DNA of 64,000 nucleotides from Alphaproteobacteria bacterium (GCA_018222605.1 JAAEZZ010000009.1:1-64000), one strand, 5' to 3'. Shown: positions 15,597 to 24,865, counted from the first letter of the stretch. Translations and numbers: made by a program. Notes: generated by a model from the letters alone, not told the origin.

Positions 15597-17780
15597 ATGC
15601 GCAAATATCTTGCCCCGCTAGGCCTTTTGGCGCTGGCGGCATGTGGAACACAAGCGTCTATGGAGACCCCTTTGGCAGACACGGTAGAAACACCGGAGCA
15701 GGCGGAGATTGAAGTGGTAGCGACAGACCCTTATCTCTGGCTGGAAGAGGTGGAGGGCGAAGACGCACTTGCCTGGGTCCGCAGCCAGAATGAGCGCACG
15801 CTGGCGGACTTGCAGTCCGATCCGAACTATCCGGCCTTCGAGGCCGATGCGATCGAAGCGCTGACGTCCGCTGAGCGCATCCCTTATGGCAGCATCCGCA
15901 ATGGCATGGTCTACAATTTCTGGCAGGATGACACGCATGTGCGCGGTCTGTGGCGCCGGACCAGCCTTGAGAGCTATGCGAGCGCTACGCCAGATTGGGA
16001 AACCGTGCTCGATTTCGACAAGCTGGCCACCGAAGAGGGCAAGAACTGGGTTTATAAAGGCGCAGACTGTTTCGCGCCGAAAGGCAGTTCTGACTATAAA
16101 TGCATGGTCTCGCTGTCGGATGGCGGCAAGGATGCTGTTATCCAGCGTGAATTCGATCTCGTGACCAAGCAATTCGTGAAAGACGGCTTTGTCACTCCGG
16201 AAGCCAAGCAAGGCTCAGCCTGGGCCAGCCCGGACACGCTGCTGATCGCGACCGATTGGGGCGAGGGGACCGTTACCCAGTCCGGCTATCCCTTTGTGGT
16301 GAAGCGCTGGCAGCGCGGCACGCCGCTGGACTCTGCTGAAGAACTGATCCGCGGAGACGAGACGGATGTTGGCGTCTGGCCGATGGCCCTGGAGTTGGAA
16401 GATGGCCGCGTGCTGCAGGGCGCGATTGAGGCAGACACATTCTTCACCTCCAAATATTGGTGGTTCCCGGAAGGCGAAACAGCGCCGGTGCAATTCCCGA
16501 TCCCGCTGAAATCCAGCCCGCAGGGCGTGTATGAGGGCCAGTTGCTGCTCTCCCTGCAGGAAGATTGGGCGCCTGAAGGACAGGATGTCTCTTTCAAATC
16601 CGGTGATCTGGTTGCCTTTGATGTGGATACATTTCTTGAGACGCGCGAATTGCCGCCAGTGTCTCTCGTGTTCCATCCGAGTGAAGCGCAGGCGCTAGAG
16701 GGCGTGGCGATTGCCAAGAACGCGCTTCTACTGGGCGTCAGCGATACGGCGGTCGGTAAGGTGATGCTGGCTGAGCCGGTGGAACACACCTGGGCCGTTC
16801 GCCCGGTGGAGCTGCCAGGGACGGGGCAGGCGAATATCGCTTTCGCCAGCGACCGCGAGGAAACGGTCTTTATCAATTACGAAGACTTCCTGACGCCGGA
16901 TTCCCTGCTCTCCTACAACACCTCCACCGAGGCTGTGACGGCGCTGAAAAGCCTGCCGCCGAAGTTTGATGCGACCGGCCTGAAGGTGGAGCAACATTTT
17001 GCGACGTCAAAAGACGGCACAAAGATCCCGTACTTCCTTGTCAGCAAGGCGGATATTCCGATGGACGGGACAACGCCGACGCTGCTGTACGGTTATGGCG
17101 GCTTCCAGGTCTCAATGAACCCGTCATACAGCGCGGTAACTGGCCGCCTCTGGCTGGAGAAGGGCGGCGCCTATGTACTGGCCAATATTCGCGGAGGCGG
17201 GGAGTTCGGCCCGGCCTGGCACCAGGCTGGCCTGAAGCAGAATCGCCAGCGCATCTATGATGATTTCATCGCTGTGGGTGAGGATCTTGTGGCGAGCGGC
17301 GTCACCAGCCCCGAGCATTTGGGGATCATGGGCGGCTCCAATGGCGGCCTTCTGATGGGAGTCATGCTGAACCAGCGCCCCGATCTCTGGAATGCGGTTG
17401 TGGTGCAGGTGCCTCTGCTGGACATGATGCGCTACCATCTGCTGCTGGCAGGCGCCTCCTGGGTGGATGAGTATGGCTCTCCCGATGTGCCGGAAGAGCG
17501 CGCCTTTCTGGAGACGATTTCGCCCTATCAGAATTTTGATGCGTCAAAGCCCTATCCGGTGCCGTTCTTTGTCACCTCAACGAAGGATGACCGCGTGCAT
17601 CCGGGGCATGCCCGCAAGATGGCGAAGAAGTTCGAAGCCGCAGGCCTGCCATTCTATTATTACGAGAATATCGATGGCGGGCATTCGGCCGCAGCGAACC
17701 AGCAGGAGCGGGCAAAACGCTCTGCGCTGGAGTTTACCTATCTGACGGAAAAGCTGTTCCCGCAAACAAGCGAGGAATAA
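15597..17780 (+). CDS. Prolyl oligopeptidase (S9A) lipoprotein
   Basis: A 727-aa serine peptidase cutting short peptides after proline. A lipoprotein signal with lipobox LAAC (Cys16) puts it in the periplasm or outer membrane. The N-terminal PYLWLEEVEGEDALAWV and seven-blade propeller region are followed by the hydrolase domain: YGYGGF, the nucleophile elbow GGSNGG with Ser581, DDRVHPGH with the acidic residue near 664-665, and His696 in DGGHS. All catalytic parts are intact. GGAG lies a few bases before the start. It probably recovers amino acids from environmental peptides. Confidence 0.93.
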   Translation: MRKYLAPLGLLALAACGTQASMETPLADTVETPEQAEIEVVATDPYLWLEEVEGEDALAWVRSQNERTLADLQSDPNYPAFEADAIEALTSAERIPYGSIRNGMVYNFWQDDTHVRGLWRRTSLESYASATPDWETVLDFDKLATEEGKNWVYKGADCFAPKGSSDYKCMVSLSDGGKDAVIQREFDLVTKQFVKDGFVTPEAKQGSAWASPDTLLIATDWGEGTVTQSGYPFVVKRWQRGTPLDSAEELIRGDETDVGVWPMALELEDGRVLQGAIEADTFFTSKYWWFPEGETAPVQFPIPLKSSPQGVYEGQLLLSLQEDWAPEGQDVSFKSGDLVAFDVDTFLETRELPPVSLVFHPSEAQALEGVAIAKNALLLGVSDTAVGKVMLAEPVEHTWAVRPVELPGTGQANIAFASDREETVFINYEDFLTPDSLLSYNTSTEAVTALKSLPPKFDATGLKVEQHFATSKDGTKIPYFLVSKADIPMDGTTPTLLYGYGGFQVSMNPSYSAVTGRLWLEKGGAYVLANIRGGGEFGPAWHQAGLKQNRQRIYDDFIAVGEDLVASGVTSPEHLGIMGGSNGGLLMGVMLNQRPDLWNAVVVQVPLLDMMRYHLLLAGASWVDEYGSPDVPEERAFLETISPYQNFDASKPYPVPFFVTSTKDDRVHPGHARKMAKKFEAAGLPFYYYENIDGGHSAAANQQERAKRSALEFTYLTEKLFPQTSEE

Positions 17781-17862
17781 GTCCGATAAGAGAACCCTCT
17801 CGACAAGGTTTCTAAATGGAACTTAATCGGGAGGGGCTCGATTTTGCTTGCGCGGGCTCCGT

Positions 17863-18474
17863 ATGGGGCTCATGATTGTTATTATGTATTTGAACGCGCC
17901 GCCGCCCGAGAATGACGTGGTCCGCCTTGAAAGCCTGTCAGAAACGCACCGAAGCGACCTGCAGAATTCCAGTGTTGCGGCCTCGATGTGGGAATGGATG
18001 CCGGTGATCCCGACCGGCACGAGCCTGGACGCCTATATCGATTATTGCCTCGCAGAAATGAAGGGCGATTCCTTCTATCCCTTTGTGGTCTATCGAAAAT
18101 CCGACAATGGTTTCGCTGGCCTGGTCGCATATGAACGGGTTTCACGCACGCATCGGCGTCTCGGTGTCGGGTTTCTCTGGCATCCGGAGCATGTGCGCGG
18201 AACGGACATCGTTCCGGCAACTCAGCTCGCGCTGCTGGAGCGCGCCGTGCAGGCAAGGTTTCAGCGGATTTCCTATTATATCCCCGAGGAGAATGAGCGA
18301 GCCTTGCACGCGTTTGACCGGATAGGCGCGCGACGTGAGGGCGTGATCCGTCATTATATGCGCGCTGCCAATGGCACCTGGAGCAATGTGGTCGTGTTGT
18401 CGCTCATTACGGATGAGATAAAAGCCGCTATGGACGTGCTGGGCGACCGGGTGCGCCAGCTGCAACTGGCTTGA
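17863..18474 (+). CDS. GNAT family N-acetyltransferase
   Basis: About 203 aa, RimJ/RimL-like. The pattern is a GNAT protein: LESLSETHRSDL at the start, FVVYRKSDNGFAGLVAYERVS (beta 2-4), VGFLWHPEHVRGTDIVPATQLALLE with the acetyl-CoA loop, and RISYYIPEENERALHAFDRIGARREGVIRHYM, where N-x-x-A-x-x-A and the (R)REG turn are typical. The first codon is uncertain: ATGs at 17863, 17872 and 17884 are all possible, and no ribosome site clearly decides. The substrate is unknown. It is the last gene before ffh. Confidence 0.8.
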   Translation: MGLMIVIMYLNAPPPENDVVRLESLSETHRSDLQNSSVAASMWEWMPVIPTGTSLDAYIDYCLAEMKGDSFYPFVVYRKSDNGFAGLVAYERVSRTHRRLGVGFLWHPEHVRGTDIVPATQLALLERAVQARFQRISYYIPEENERALHAFDRIGARREGVIRHYMRAANGTWSNVVVLSLITDEIKAAMDVLGDRVRQLQLA

Positions 18475-18557
18475 CGCTAAGGCCTGCGCGTGCTTTAGCC
18501 CCGCGAACATCTGCGCAAATTAGAGAAGCGCGCTTTGACTGAACCCGTGAGGTCAGC

Positions 18558-18595
18558 GAGGCCCCCCGCCCGGCGAAGTGTCGCTCAGCGGGGCT
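18558..18595 (+). other. Strong hairpin in the ffh upstream region
   Basis: GAGGCCCC near 18558 pairs with GGGGCTC ending at 18595 (one bulged G), with an inner GCGA/TCGC stem. It lies in the 190-base gap between the acetyltransferase and ffh and is followed by TTCTGCTTTG rather than a clean T-run. It may end the upstream transcript or be a leader structure of ffh. I searched the gap for the conserved 4.5S RNA core and did not find it. Confidence 0.4.
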
Positions 18596-18664
18596 CTTCT
18601 GCTTTGTGTGGTGGTTTGGAGCGCCTATGTCAGAGGCTCTGACACATGGCAAAGGAGCGATAAG

Positions 18665-20134
18665 ATGTTCGACACACTGAGCGAACGCCTTGGCGGGATT
18701 TTTGACGGTCTTACAGGCCGCGGCGCACTATCCGAAAAGGATGTGAGCGCTGCGCTGCGTGAGATTCGCGTTGCCCTGCTGGAGGCGGACGTCGCCCTGC
18801 CAGTGGTGAAGGACTTTATCGGCAATGTGAAATCCCGCGCCATTGGCGAGGAAGTCATCCGCTCCGTCAAACCGGGCCAGCAAGTCATCAAGATCGTCTA
18901 TGACGCCCTCATCGAAATGCTGGGCGGCGAAGACAGTGATAGCAGCCTGCGCATCGACAGCCCGCCGGCGGTGATCCTGATGGCGGGCCTTCAGGGCTCA
19001 GGTAAGACGACGACCACGGGTAAGCTCGCCAAGCGCCTGTCTGAGAAAGAGCGCAAGAAGGTTCTGCTTGCTTCGCTCGATACGCGCCGCCCGGCCGCCA
19101 TGGAGCAGCTGGCCATTCTGGCCGACCAGTGCGGCGACAATGTCGTTTCCCTGCCGATCATTCAGGGCCAGCTGGCGACGGATATTGCCCGCCGAGCGAT
19201 GAATGCGGCCAAGCTTGGCGGCTATGACGTGCTGATCCTCGATACGGCCGGCCGTACGACCATCGACGAGCAGATGATGAATGAAGTGGCGGAGATTGCG
19301 GACATCGCAGACCCGTCTGAAACCCTGCTGGTCGCAGACTCCCTGACCGGTCAGGACGCCGTTGAGACAGCCAGCCGCTTCCATGCGCGCCTGCCGCTGA
19401 CCGGCCTGGTCCTGACGCGGATGGATGGCGATGGCCGCGGCGGCGCTGCGCTGTCCATGCGCGCCGTGACCGGCCTGCCGATCAAGTTCATGGGTGTCGG
19501 CGAAAAGCTGGACGGTCTGGATGCCTTCGATGCCAAGCGCGTCGCGGGCCGCATTCTGGGTCAGGGGGACATCGTCTCGCTGGTCGAGAAGGCTGCTGAG
19601 CAGATGGACGCGGCGAAGGCCGAACGCATGGCGGAGAAACTCCGCAAGGGTGAGTTCGACCTGGAAGACATGGCAGAACAGTTCCGCCAGATGCAGCGCA
19701 TGGGCGGCCTTGGCGGCCTGATGGGCATGCTGCCTGGCGCGCGCAAGGCCAAGCAGGCCATGGAATCTGCCAATCTGGATGACAATGTCCTGAAGCGTCA
19801 GGAAGCGATCATCATGTCGATGACCCGGCAGGAACGCCGCAAGCCGGCGGTTCTGAACGCATCGCGCCGTAAACGGATTGCAGCTGGCGCCGGCGTGACG
19901 GTGCAAGAGGTCAACAAGGTGCTGAAGATGCACCAGCAGATGGCCGGCATGATGAAGAAGATGCGCAAGAAGGGCGGCATGAAGAACATGCTGGGCGCTG
20001 CGCAGGCGGCGGGCCTGTCTCCGGCAGATCTGGCGAAAATGGGTGGCCAGGGCGGTATGCCCGGCCTTGGTGGCGGATCGCTACCGCCCGGTATGGGCGG
20101 ACTGCCAGGCCTTGGGGGAGGCAAGAAAAAATGA
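18665..20134 (+). CDS. ffh: Signal recognition particle protein Ffh
   Basis: A 489-aa GTPase that, with 4.5S RNA, delivers nascent membrane proteins to FtsY. The N domain has the ALREIRVALLEADVALPVV helix; the G domain has GLQGSGKTTT (residues 108-117), DTRRPAA, DTAGR and TRMDGD; the methionine-rich M domain carries the RNA/signal-binding RKRIAAGAG and MHQQMAGMMKKMRKK segments, ending in a glycine-rich tail. The start at 18665 follows AAGGAG by seven bases; an upstream in-frame extension has no such site. Its stop overlaps the chorismate mutase start by four bases. The partner ftsY lies 25 kb to the right. Confidence 0.97.
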   Translation: MFDTLSERLGGIFDGLTGRGALSEKDVSAALREIRVALLEADVALPVVKDFIGNVKSRAIGEEVIRSVKPGQQVIKIVYDALIEMLGGEDSDSSLRIDSPPAVILMAGLQGSGKTTTTGKLAKRLSEKERKKVLLASLDTRRPAAMEQLAILADQCGDNVVSLPIIQGQLATDIARRAMNAAKLGGYDVLILDTAGRTTIDEQMMNEVAEIADIADPSETLLVADSLTGQDAVETASRFHARLPLTGLVLTRMDGDGRGGAALSMRAVTGLPIKFMGVGEKLDGLDAFDAKRVAGRILGQGDIVSLVEKAAEQMDAAKAERMAEKLRKGEFDLEDMAEQFRQMQRMGGLGGLMGMLPGARKAKQAMESANLDDNVLKRQEAIIMSMTRQERRKPAVLNASRRKRIAAGAGVTVQEVNKVLKMHQQMAGMMKKMRKKGGMKNMLGAAQAAGLSPADLAKMGGQGGMPGLGGGSLPPGMGGLPGLGGGKKK

Positions 20135-20445
20135 ACACGGACACAGACGCCATGGCCATGCTGCAGCTGACCAAGCTGCGCTCCAGCATCGACAATCTGG
20201 ATGCGATCATCATCCATACCCTGGCCGAGCGCTTCAAGGCGACCCAGGAAGTCGGCAAGCTGAAAGCCGTGCACAATATGCCGCCTGCGGACAAAGCCCG
20301 CGAGGCACGCCAGATCGACCGCCTGCGCACATTGGCACAGGAAAGCGGCCTGGACCCGGCCTTTGCCGAGAAACTTTTGAATTTCATCGTGGCGGAAGTG
20401 ATCCGCCATCATGAGCAGATCCGCGACCTAGAAGCGGACGACTGA
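20131..20445 (+). CDS. Chorismate mutase, AroQ type
   Basis: A 104-aa, all-helical enzyme converting chorismate to prephenate for phenylalanine and tyrosine synthesis. The AroQ pattern is visible: [19 protein letters not shown] with conserved Arg and Asp, [24 protein letters not shown], and the C-terminal [15 protein letters not shown] helix. Its start lies inside the ffh stop (ATGA), indicating translational coupling; this position between ffh and rpsP is familiar from Caulobacterales-like genomes. The reading is confident for the fold. Confidence 0.9.
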   Translation: MNTDTDAMAMLQLTKLRSSIDNLDAIIIHTLAERFKATQEVGKLKAVHNMPPADKAREARQIDRLRTLAQESGLDPAFAEKLLNFIVAEVIRHHEQIRDLEADD

Positions 20446-20485
20446 GTATTACATCCGAGACGCCAGACTTACAGGAGATACACAC

Positions 20486-20908
20486 ATGGCCCTCAAGATC
20501 CGACTCGCCCGTGGCGGGTCCAAGAAACGCCCCTTCTATTCCGTCGTTGTTGCAGACGCACGCGCCCCGCGCGATGGTCGCTTCATCGAGAAAATTGGCA
20601 CGTATGATCCGCGCCAGCCGAAGGATTCAGAAAACCGCGTGCAAATCGACGGCGAGAAAGCTGCTGAGTGGGTCCGCAAGGGCGCGCAGCCGACCGACCG
20701 CGTCGCACGCTTCCTGTCCCAGATCGAAGTTGACGGCAAGCCGATCCTGACCTGGGAACATGGCAACAACCCGAAGAAGGGTGAGCCAGGCAAGAAAGCG
20801 CAAGAGCGCGCTGCCGAGAAAGCCGAGAAGGCTGCTGCTGCCGCTGAAGCCGCCGCTGCTCCGGCAGAGGAAGAAGCTCCGGCAGCTGAAGAAGCTGCTT
20901 CCGAATAA
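20486..20908 (+). CDS. rpsP: 30S ribosomal protein S16 with Ala/Glu-rich tail
   Basis: A 140-aa S16. The conserved core, [21 protein letters not shown] and [12 protein letters not shown], is complete by about residue 85. Most bacterial S16 proteins end there at 80-90 residues; this one continues with [23 protein letters not shown] low-complexity sequence, alternating lysine, alanine and glutamate, ending in EEAASE. The extension should be helical and solvent-exposed. CAGGAGA lies upstream of the start, and a terminator follows, so transcription of ffh-aroQ-rpsP may stop here. Confidence 0.96.
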   Translation: MALKIRLARGGSKKRPFYSVVVADARAPRDGRFIEKIGTYDPRQPKDSENRVQIDGEKAAEWVRKGAQPTDRVARFLSQIEVDGKPILTWEHGNNPKKGEPGKKAQERAAEKAEKAAAAAEAAAAPAEEEAPAAEEAASE

Positions 20909-20933
20909 GGCTGGCTGACAGTCTCGGAAATTC

Positions 20934-20966
20934 AAGGCCGGTGCCCGTCTGGGTGCCGGCCTTTTT
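20934..20966 (+). terminator. Intrinsic terminator after rpsP
   Basis: Stem AAGGCCGGTGCCC / GGGTGCCGGCCTT (two internal mismatched bases) around GTCT, followed by TTT. It separates ffh-aroQ-rpsP from the first crystallin gene and rimM. Confidence 0.8.
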
Positions 20967-21110
20967 CGTGGGCCGGTTCAGATTTGCGAAATCGCGCAGT
21001 CAGTCGCGCCTTGCGGGCGGTCCTATCCTGAACATTCAGCAACAGAAGGAACCCGGCAGCGTTCAGGCTGTATGGTCTAGGACAGGTCTGAGACCCGAAA
21101 GGAGACTGAC

Positions 21111-21806
21111 ATGCTGAAGACCCGCCATATGCGTAGCGCTGCCCTGGCCGCTGGTGCCCTTGCCCTCACTCTGCCTGCCGCAGCGGATTATCACTCCAAG
21201 CGTGGATATGATGGCTATGGAGGGCGTGGCCATGGGGAAGGAATTGTTCTGCATGCGGATGCGGATTTTTCGGGTGAGAGCATCCGTCTGAATGGTGCCG
21301 AGCCTGATCTCTCCCGTTTTCGCTTCAATGACAGGGTGTCTTCCATCAGTCTGCGCTCCGGTGCGTGGGAAGTCTGCACGGATGCAAACTTCCGGGGGCG
21401 ATGCGAAGTGATCGATGGAAATGTCGCGCGACTGAATGAGTATCGGTTGAACGACAATATTTCTTCTGTTCGGCCTGTTAGCCGTCGTGGCGACTGGCGC
21501 GGACACCCCGGTGATCGCGAAGACTGGCAGGGCGGCCGGGGCGCGCGCGGTGGTCTTGTCCTGTTTGCGGATTCAGAATTGCGGGGCCCTTCCATTGAAA
21601 TTGGCGAGGATGTGCCGGACCTCAACGCCTATCGCTTCAATGACAAGGCAAGTTCATTCCTCGTCACGCGCGGGACCTGGCAAGTCTGCGAGCATGCGAA
21701 TTATCGGGGCCGGTGCGAGATCATCTCTGGCGGTGAGGGCGACCTCAAACCCATCCGGATGAATGACAACATTTCGTCGGTTCGGCGTTTCCATGGTCGC
21801 TGGTAG
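21111..21806 (+). CDS. Secreted two-domain beta/gamma-crystallin protein
   Basis: A 231-aa protein with a signal peptide (about residues 1-25, MRSAALAAGALALTLPAAA). Two beta/gamma-crystallin domains follow, about residues 45-125 and 148-228. Each has two Greek-key motifs whose ends match the calcium signature N/D-N/D-x-x-S/T-S: NDRVSS and NDNISS in the first, NDKASS and NDNISS in the second. Each domain also has a repeated Trp-x-x-Cys...GRC pattern (EVC/GRC; QVC/GRC), a likely periplasmic disulfide. Microbial relatives bind calcium; function here is unknown. AAGGAG six bases upstream fixes the start. Confidence 0.85.
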   Translation: MLKTRHMRSAALAAGALALTLPAAADYHSKRGYDGYGGRGHGEGIVLHADADFSGESIRLNGAEPDLSRFRFNDRVSSISLRSGAWEVCTDANFRGRCEVIDGNVARLNEYRLNDNISSVRPVSRRGDWRGHPGDREDWQGGRGARGGLVLFADSELRGPSIEIGEDVPDLNAYRFNDKASSFLVTRGTWQVCEHANYRGRCEIISGGEGDLKPIRMNDNISSVRRFHGRW

Positions 21807-21854
21807 CCGTACGTGGCGCTTGCCCTGCGCTGCCGTCTCGCTAGAGAAGGCAGA

Positions 21855-22388
21855 ATGAGTGCAGATGAAAACAGGCTGATTGTCGTGGGCGCCATCAAAG
21901 GCGCCCATGGTGTGAGAGGAGAGGTGCGGGTGAAAAGCTTTACCGCCCTTCCCGAAGATGTGTTCGGCTATGGTGCCTTGCTGGATGAGGCAGGCAAACC
22001 TGTCCTTACGCCGGTAAATACCAAGCCGGGCAAGGACCATTTCATCGTTCGCCCGAAGGAGCAGAAACAGAAAGAAGAGTGGGATGCCCTGAAGGGCACC
22101 CTGTTGCATGTGCCCCGGTCGCGCTTGCCCGATACGGAAGATGACGAATTCTATATTGAAGACCTGATTGGCCTCAGCGTCTTTGCGGGCGGCAATGAGC
22201 CGGCCGGCATGGTGCGCGCCGTGCAGAATTTCGGCGCGGATGATCTGCTGGAGATCCGTCTGAAAGATCGCGGCGCCACAATACTCGTCCCGTTCACCCT
22301 GGTGGATGTGCCGACAGTTGATCTGGCCTCTGGCCGGGTCGTCATTCCTGATCTCACCACTTGGGCGGAGCAGGACGAAGGCGACTGA
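21855..22388 (+). CDS. rimM: 16S rRNA processing protein RimM
   Basis: A 177-aa ribosome-maturation factor that binds S19 during 30S head assembly. It has the N-terminal RimM domain, VVGAIKGAHGVRGEVRVKSFT, and a C-terminal PRC-barrel with DLIGLSVFAG and GADDLLEIRL, VPFTLVDVP. The ATG at 21855 is chosen because residues ahead of it do not belong to the family; AGAAGG lies a few bases before. In most proteobacteria it directly follows rpsP and precedes trmD; here crystallin genes lie on both sides. Confidence 0.95.
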   Translation: MSADENRLIVVGAIKGAHGVRGEVRVKSFTALPEDVFGYGALLDEAGKPVLTPVNTKPGKDHFIVRPKEQKQKEEWDALKGTLLHVPRSRLPDTEDDEFYIEDLIGLSVFAGGNEPAGMVRAVQNFGADDLLEIRLKDRGATILVPFTLVDVPTVDLASGRVVIPDLTTWAEQDEGD

Positions 22389-22469
22389 TCAGACATTTTG
22401 CGCCATGTTGCCGCCCGTTCAGGCAGAACGTGGCATAAGGCATGGGTTAAGAAACGAGGTATCTTGCCC

Positions 22470-24056
22470 ATGTTTGCGAAACTTATCCGCTTTGGCGCGT
22501 TGCTGGCGCTCCCGCTGACCGCGGTCGGCACAGCTGCTGCGCAATATGAGGCGGCAGGCGAACCCGCAGGGCTGATGCTGTTCAGCGGCCAAGACTATCA
22601 GGGCGATGTGCGTGAAGTGTTTGAGCCGGTCTACACATTGAACGCTTATCGCTTCAATGACCGGGCTCGTTCTGTTGCTGTGTTGTCAGGCGCGTGGGAG
22701 CTGTGCGAGCATTCCGATTTTACAGGGCGCTGCGTCTTCATCCGGCATGATGTCGCCGATCTAGACTGGTACGGGCTGGATTATGAAATCAGCTCCGCCC
22801 GCCCGATCTATGAATATACTGAGGCCGAACACGGCCTGATGTTCGTGCGGGATGATCAAGGCTACATCCGGTACGCCGACAATGATCGCTATGGCTATGA
22901 CAATTATTCTCATGGGTACGGCGTCAGCACGCGGGTCAGCGTCTATCATTATGGCTATTCGCCGACATATCGGTCCTATGGATATTATGATCCGCGCTTT
23001 GGCTATGGGCCCTATGGCTTTGCCTGGACCCGGCATGGCGTGAACCGTCATTATGGCCGGGATTACCGCCATGATTATCGTCATCACAGACCGGACCTGA
23101 GGGGCCATTATGGCGCGCGCGATGGTGCCGTGACGCTGTATGTCGATTCCTATGGCCGGGGGGCGTCGCTTGGACTGAATGAGGGCGTATCCGATCTCAG
23201 CCGCTACCGCTTCAACGATAATGTGTCCTCCATCAAGATCCGCAGCGGCAAATGGGAAGTGTGCGAGAACGCGAACTTTACGGGCCGATGCCAGATCATC
23301 GATGCGTCGAATGACAAGCTGAATGGCATTCGCCTGAATGACAATATTTCTTCCATTCGCCCAGTCGACGGACAGGGCCATCGGGGAGACCGCGACGGCG
23401 GCGATCGTCGCTATGATGGCCCGCGCGGAGGGCGTGATCATCGCGGTGACCGGGAAGATTCCCATCGTGGTGAGCGCAGACCCCATACAGAGGGTGTCGT
23501 GACCCGCACCCGCGGAGATGGTCTGGCGGGCGGGCTGGCCTCAGAGCAGGTACGGCGTCCGCAACCACGCCCAGGCCAGCCCGTGCGTGCAGACATCAAT
23601 CGTCCGCAGCGGGAAGAGCAGGCTCGGCAGGAGGTTCGCCAGCGGCGTGAACGGGTTCAGGAAACCCGCGCGGTTCCGCAGTCGCCCGCTTTCCGCAACC
23701 GCCAGGATGTTCAGCGCGAGCGCCCGCGTGATATCCGTCCGGTTGAGCGCCGTCCACAGGAAGCCCGTTCTGCTCCGCGCCGTGCCGAGCCGATTCGGCC
23801 GCAACGTCAGGCCGCGCCACAAAGAGCAAATGTACAAGCACAGCCTGCGCAGTCCCGGCCGGCCGTACAAAGTCGGCCTCAGGTCAGGCCGCAACCCCAA
23901 CGTCCGCAAGCGGCTCCGGCCCGGCCACAACGCGTGCAGGTCCAGCCACCCCGGCCGCAGCCGCAGGCGCGCCCACAGCCGCAACCACAACCGCAGAGGA
24001 ATAATGACAAGAGATCGCCAGCTCTGCGTGCTCGCGACAATACGCAGAAAGATTAA
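22470..24056 (+). CDS. Large secreted beta/gamma-crystallin protein with Arg/Gln/Pro tail
   Basis: A 528-aa paralogue of the gene before rimM. After a signal peptide (about residues 1-25) a first crystallin domain spans roughly 34-107 (NDRARS, then a decayed EISS). A Tyr/His/Gly-rich linker follows to about 195, then a second, better domain to 285 with NDNVSS and NDNISS and the same WEVC...GRC pair. The remaining 240 residues are arginine-, glutamine- and proline-rich (RPQPRPGQP, PQPQPQRNN) and surely disordered and very basic. The start at 22470 follows GAGG by ten bases. Cell-surface binding of polyanions is conceivable, not shown. Confidence 0.78.
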   Translation: MFAKLIRFGALLALPLTAVGTAAAQYEAAGEPAGLMLFSGQDYQGDVREVFEPVYTLNAYRFNDRARSVAVLSGAWELCEHSDFTGRCVFIRHDVADLDWYGLDYEISSARPIYEYTEAEHGLMFVRDDQGYIRYADNDRYGYDNYSHGYGVSTRVSVYHYGYSPTYRSYGYYDPRFGYGPYGFAWTRHGVNRHYGRDYRHDYRHHRPDLRGHYGARDGAVTLYVDSYGRGASLGLNEGVSDLSRYRFNDNVSSIKIRSGKWEVCENANFTGRCQIIDASNDKLNGIRLNDNISSIRPVDGQGHRGDRDGGDRRYDGPRGGRDHRGDREDSHRGERRPHTEGVVTRTRGDGLAGGLASEQVRRPQPRPGQPVRADINRPQREEQARQEVRQRRERVQETRAVPQSPAFRNRQDVQRERPRDIRPVERRPQEARSAPRRAEPIRPQRQAAPQRANVQAQPAQSRPAVQSRPQVRPQPQRPQAAPARPQRVQVQPPRPQPQARPQPQPQPQRNNDKRSPALRARDNTQKD

Positions 24057-24079
24057 GACGTTAGGGGGTTCAGCCGAGC

Positions 24080-24826
24080 TTACGCCCGCGGGTCATTCCA
24101 CTCGCGGGCGATGCCGTATCCGCCGCGGCGGGTCAGCCAGAACATGCCGATCAGGTCAAACATGCCGGCCCCGAGGCGGCCTAGAAAGCCGTATTTGGAC
24201 TGTCCGGCCAGGCGCTTGCGGTCATTCACCCTTTCTTCCCGAACATCCCAGCCAGCCCGCTTGATCAGGGCCGGCAGAAAGCGGTGCATTGAGGCGAAGA
24301 AGGGCAGGTCGCGGAAGGCCGCCGTGCGGATCAGTTTCCAGCCGCAGCCCGTATCGGTGGCATCATCGCGCAGCACAAACCGGCGAACGCCATTGGCCAC
24401 GCGGGATTGCACCCATTTGAAGCCGGAATCATTCCGGCTATTGCGCTTGCCGGCAATGATGCCGAGCTGGGCTGGTGCACCGGGCTGAATGATCTCCTTC
24501 CAGAGGCGGGCCGTGTCGGCCGGATCATTCTGACCATCGCCATCCAGCAGCTGCACCCATTCCCCGCGCGCGGATTTCAGGCCGGTGAACAGCGCCGCAG
24601 ATTTGCCGCGCCGCGCGACATGGTTCAGCACGATCACGGTGTCTGGATGTTTCGCCTTGACCTCAGCCAGTTCGGTGGCTGTCTCATCAGCTGAGCAGTC
24701 ATTCACGCAAATGACCTCAAAGGCGATGCCGGACAGCTGTTCATGCACCTCATCTATGACGGGGTGCACATTGCCCTCTTCATTGAAGAAGGGGATCAGA
24801 ACCGAAAGGGCGGGGCGGGTTTCCAT
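24080..24826 (-). CDS. GT2-family glycosyltransferase
   Basis: A 248-aa inverting glycosyltransferase of the dolichol/undecaprenyl-phosphate sugar transferase type. It opens with LSVLIPFFNEEGNV; VNDCSADE (41-48) and DGDGQNDP (95-102, the metal-binding acidic motif) are conserved, and KSAALFTGLKSARGEWV lies between. It has no membrane helices at the C-terminus, unlike DPM1-GtrB fusions, so it is probably peripheral. It closes a minus-strand pair with the 59-aa gene ahead of it, convergent with the crystallin gene. Confidence 0.88.
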   Translation of the reverse strand: METRPALSVLIPFFNEEGNVHPVIDEVHEQLSGIAFEVICVNDCSADETATELAEVKAKHPDTVIVLNHVARRGKSAALFTGLKSARGEWVQLLDGDGQNDPADTARLWKEIIQPGAPAQLGIIAGKRNSRNDSGFKWVQSRVANGVRRFVLRDDATDTGCGWKLIRTAAFRDLPFFASMHRFLPALIKRAGWDVREERVNDRKRLAGQSKYGFLGRLGAGMFDLIGMFWLTRRGGYGIAREWNDPRA

Positions 24827-24865
24827 CCTCTCTGGACTAGAGGTTGCTGCAGGCGCGGTCCAGCC

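Noticed and set aside
18475..18664. Possible 4.5S RNA gene before ffh
   Set aside because: The conserved GGTCAGGTCCGGAAGGAAGCAG core is missing; only an unrelated hairpin is visible.
23518..24264. Alternative plus-strand frame over the crystallin tail
   Set aside because: An arginine- and serine-rich shadow of the repetitive RQP coding region; no ribosome site or domain.
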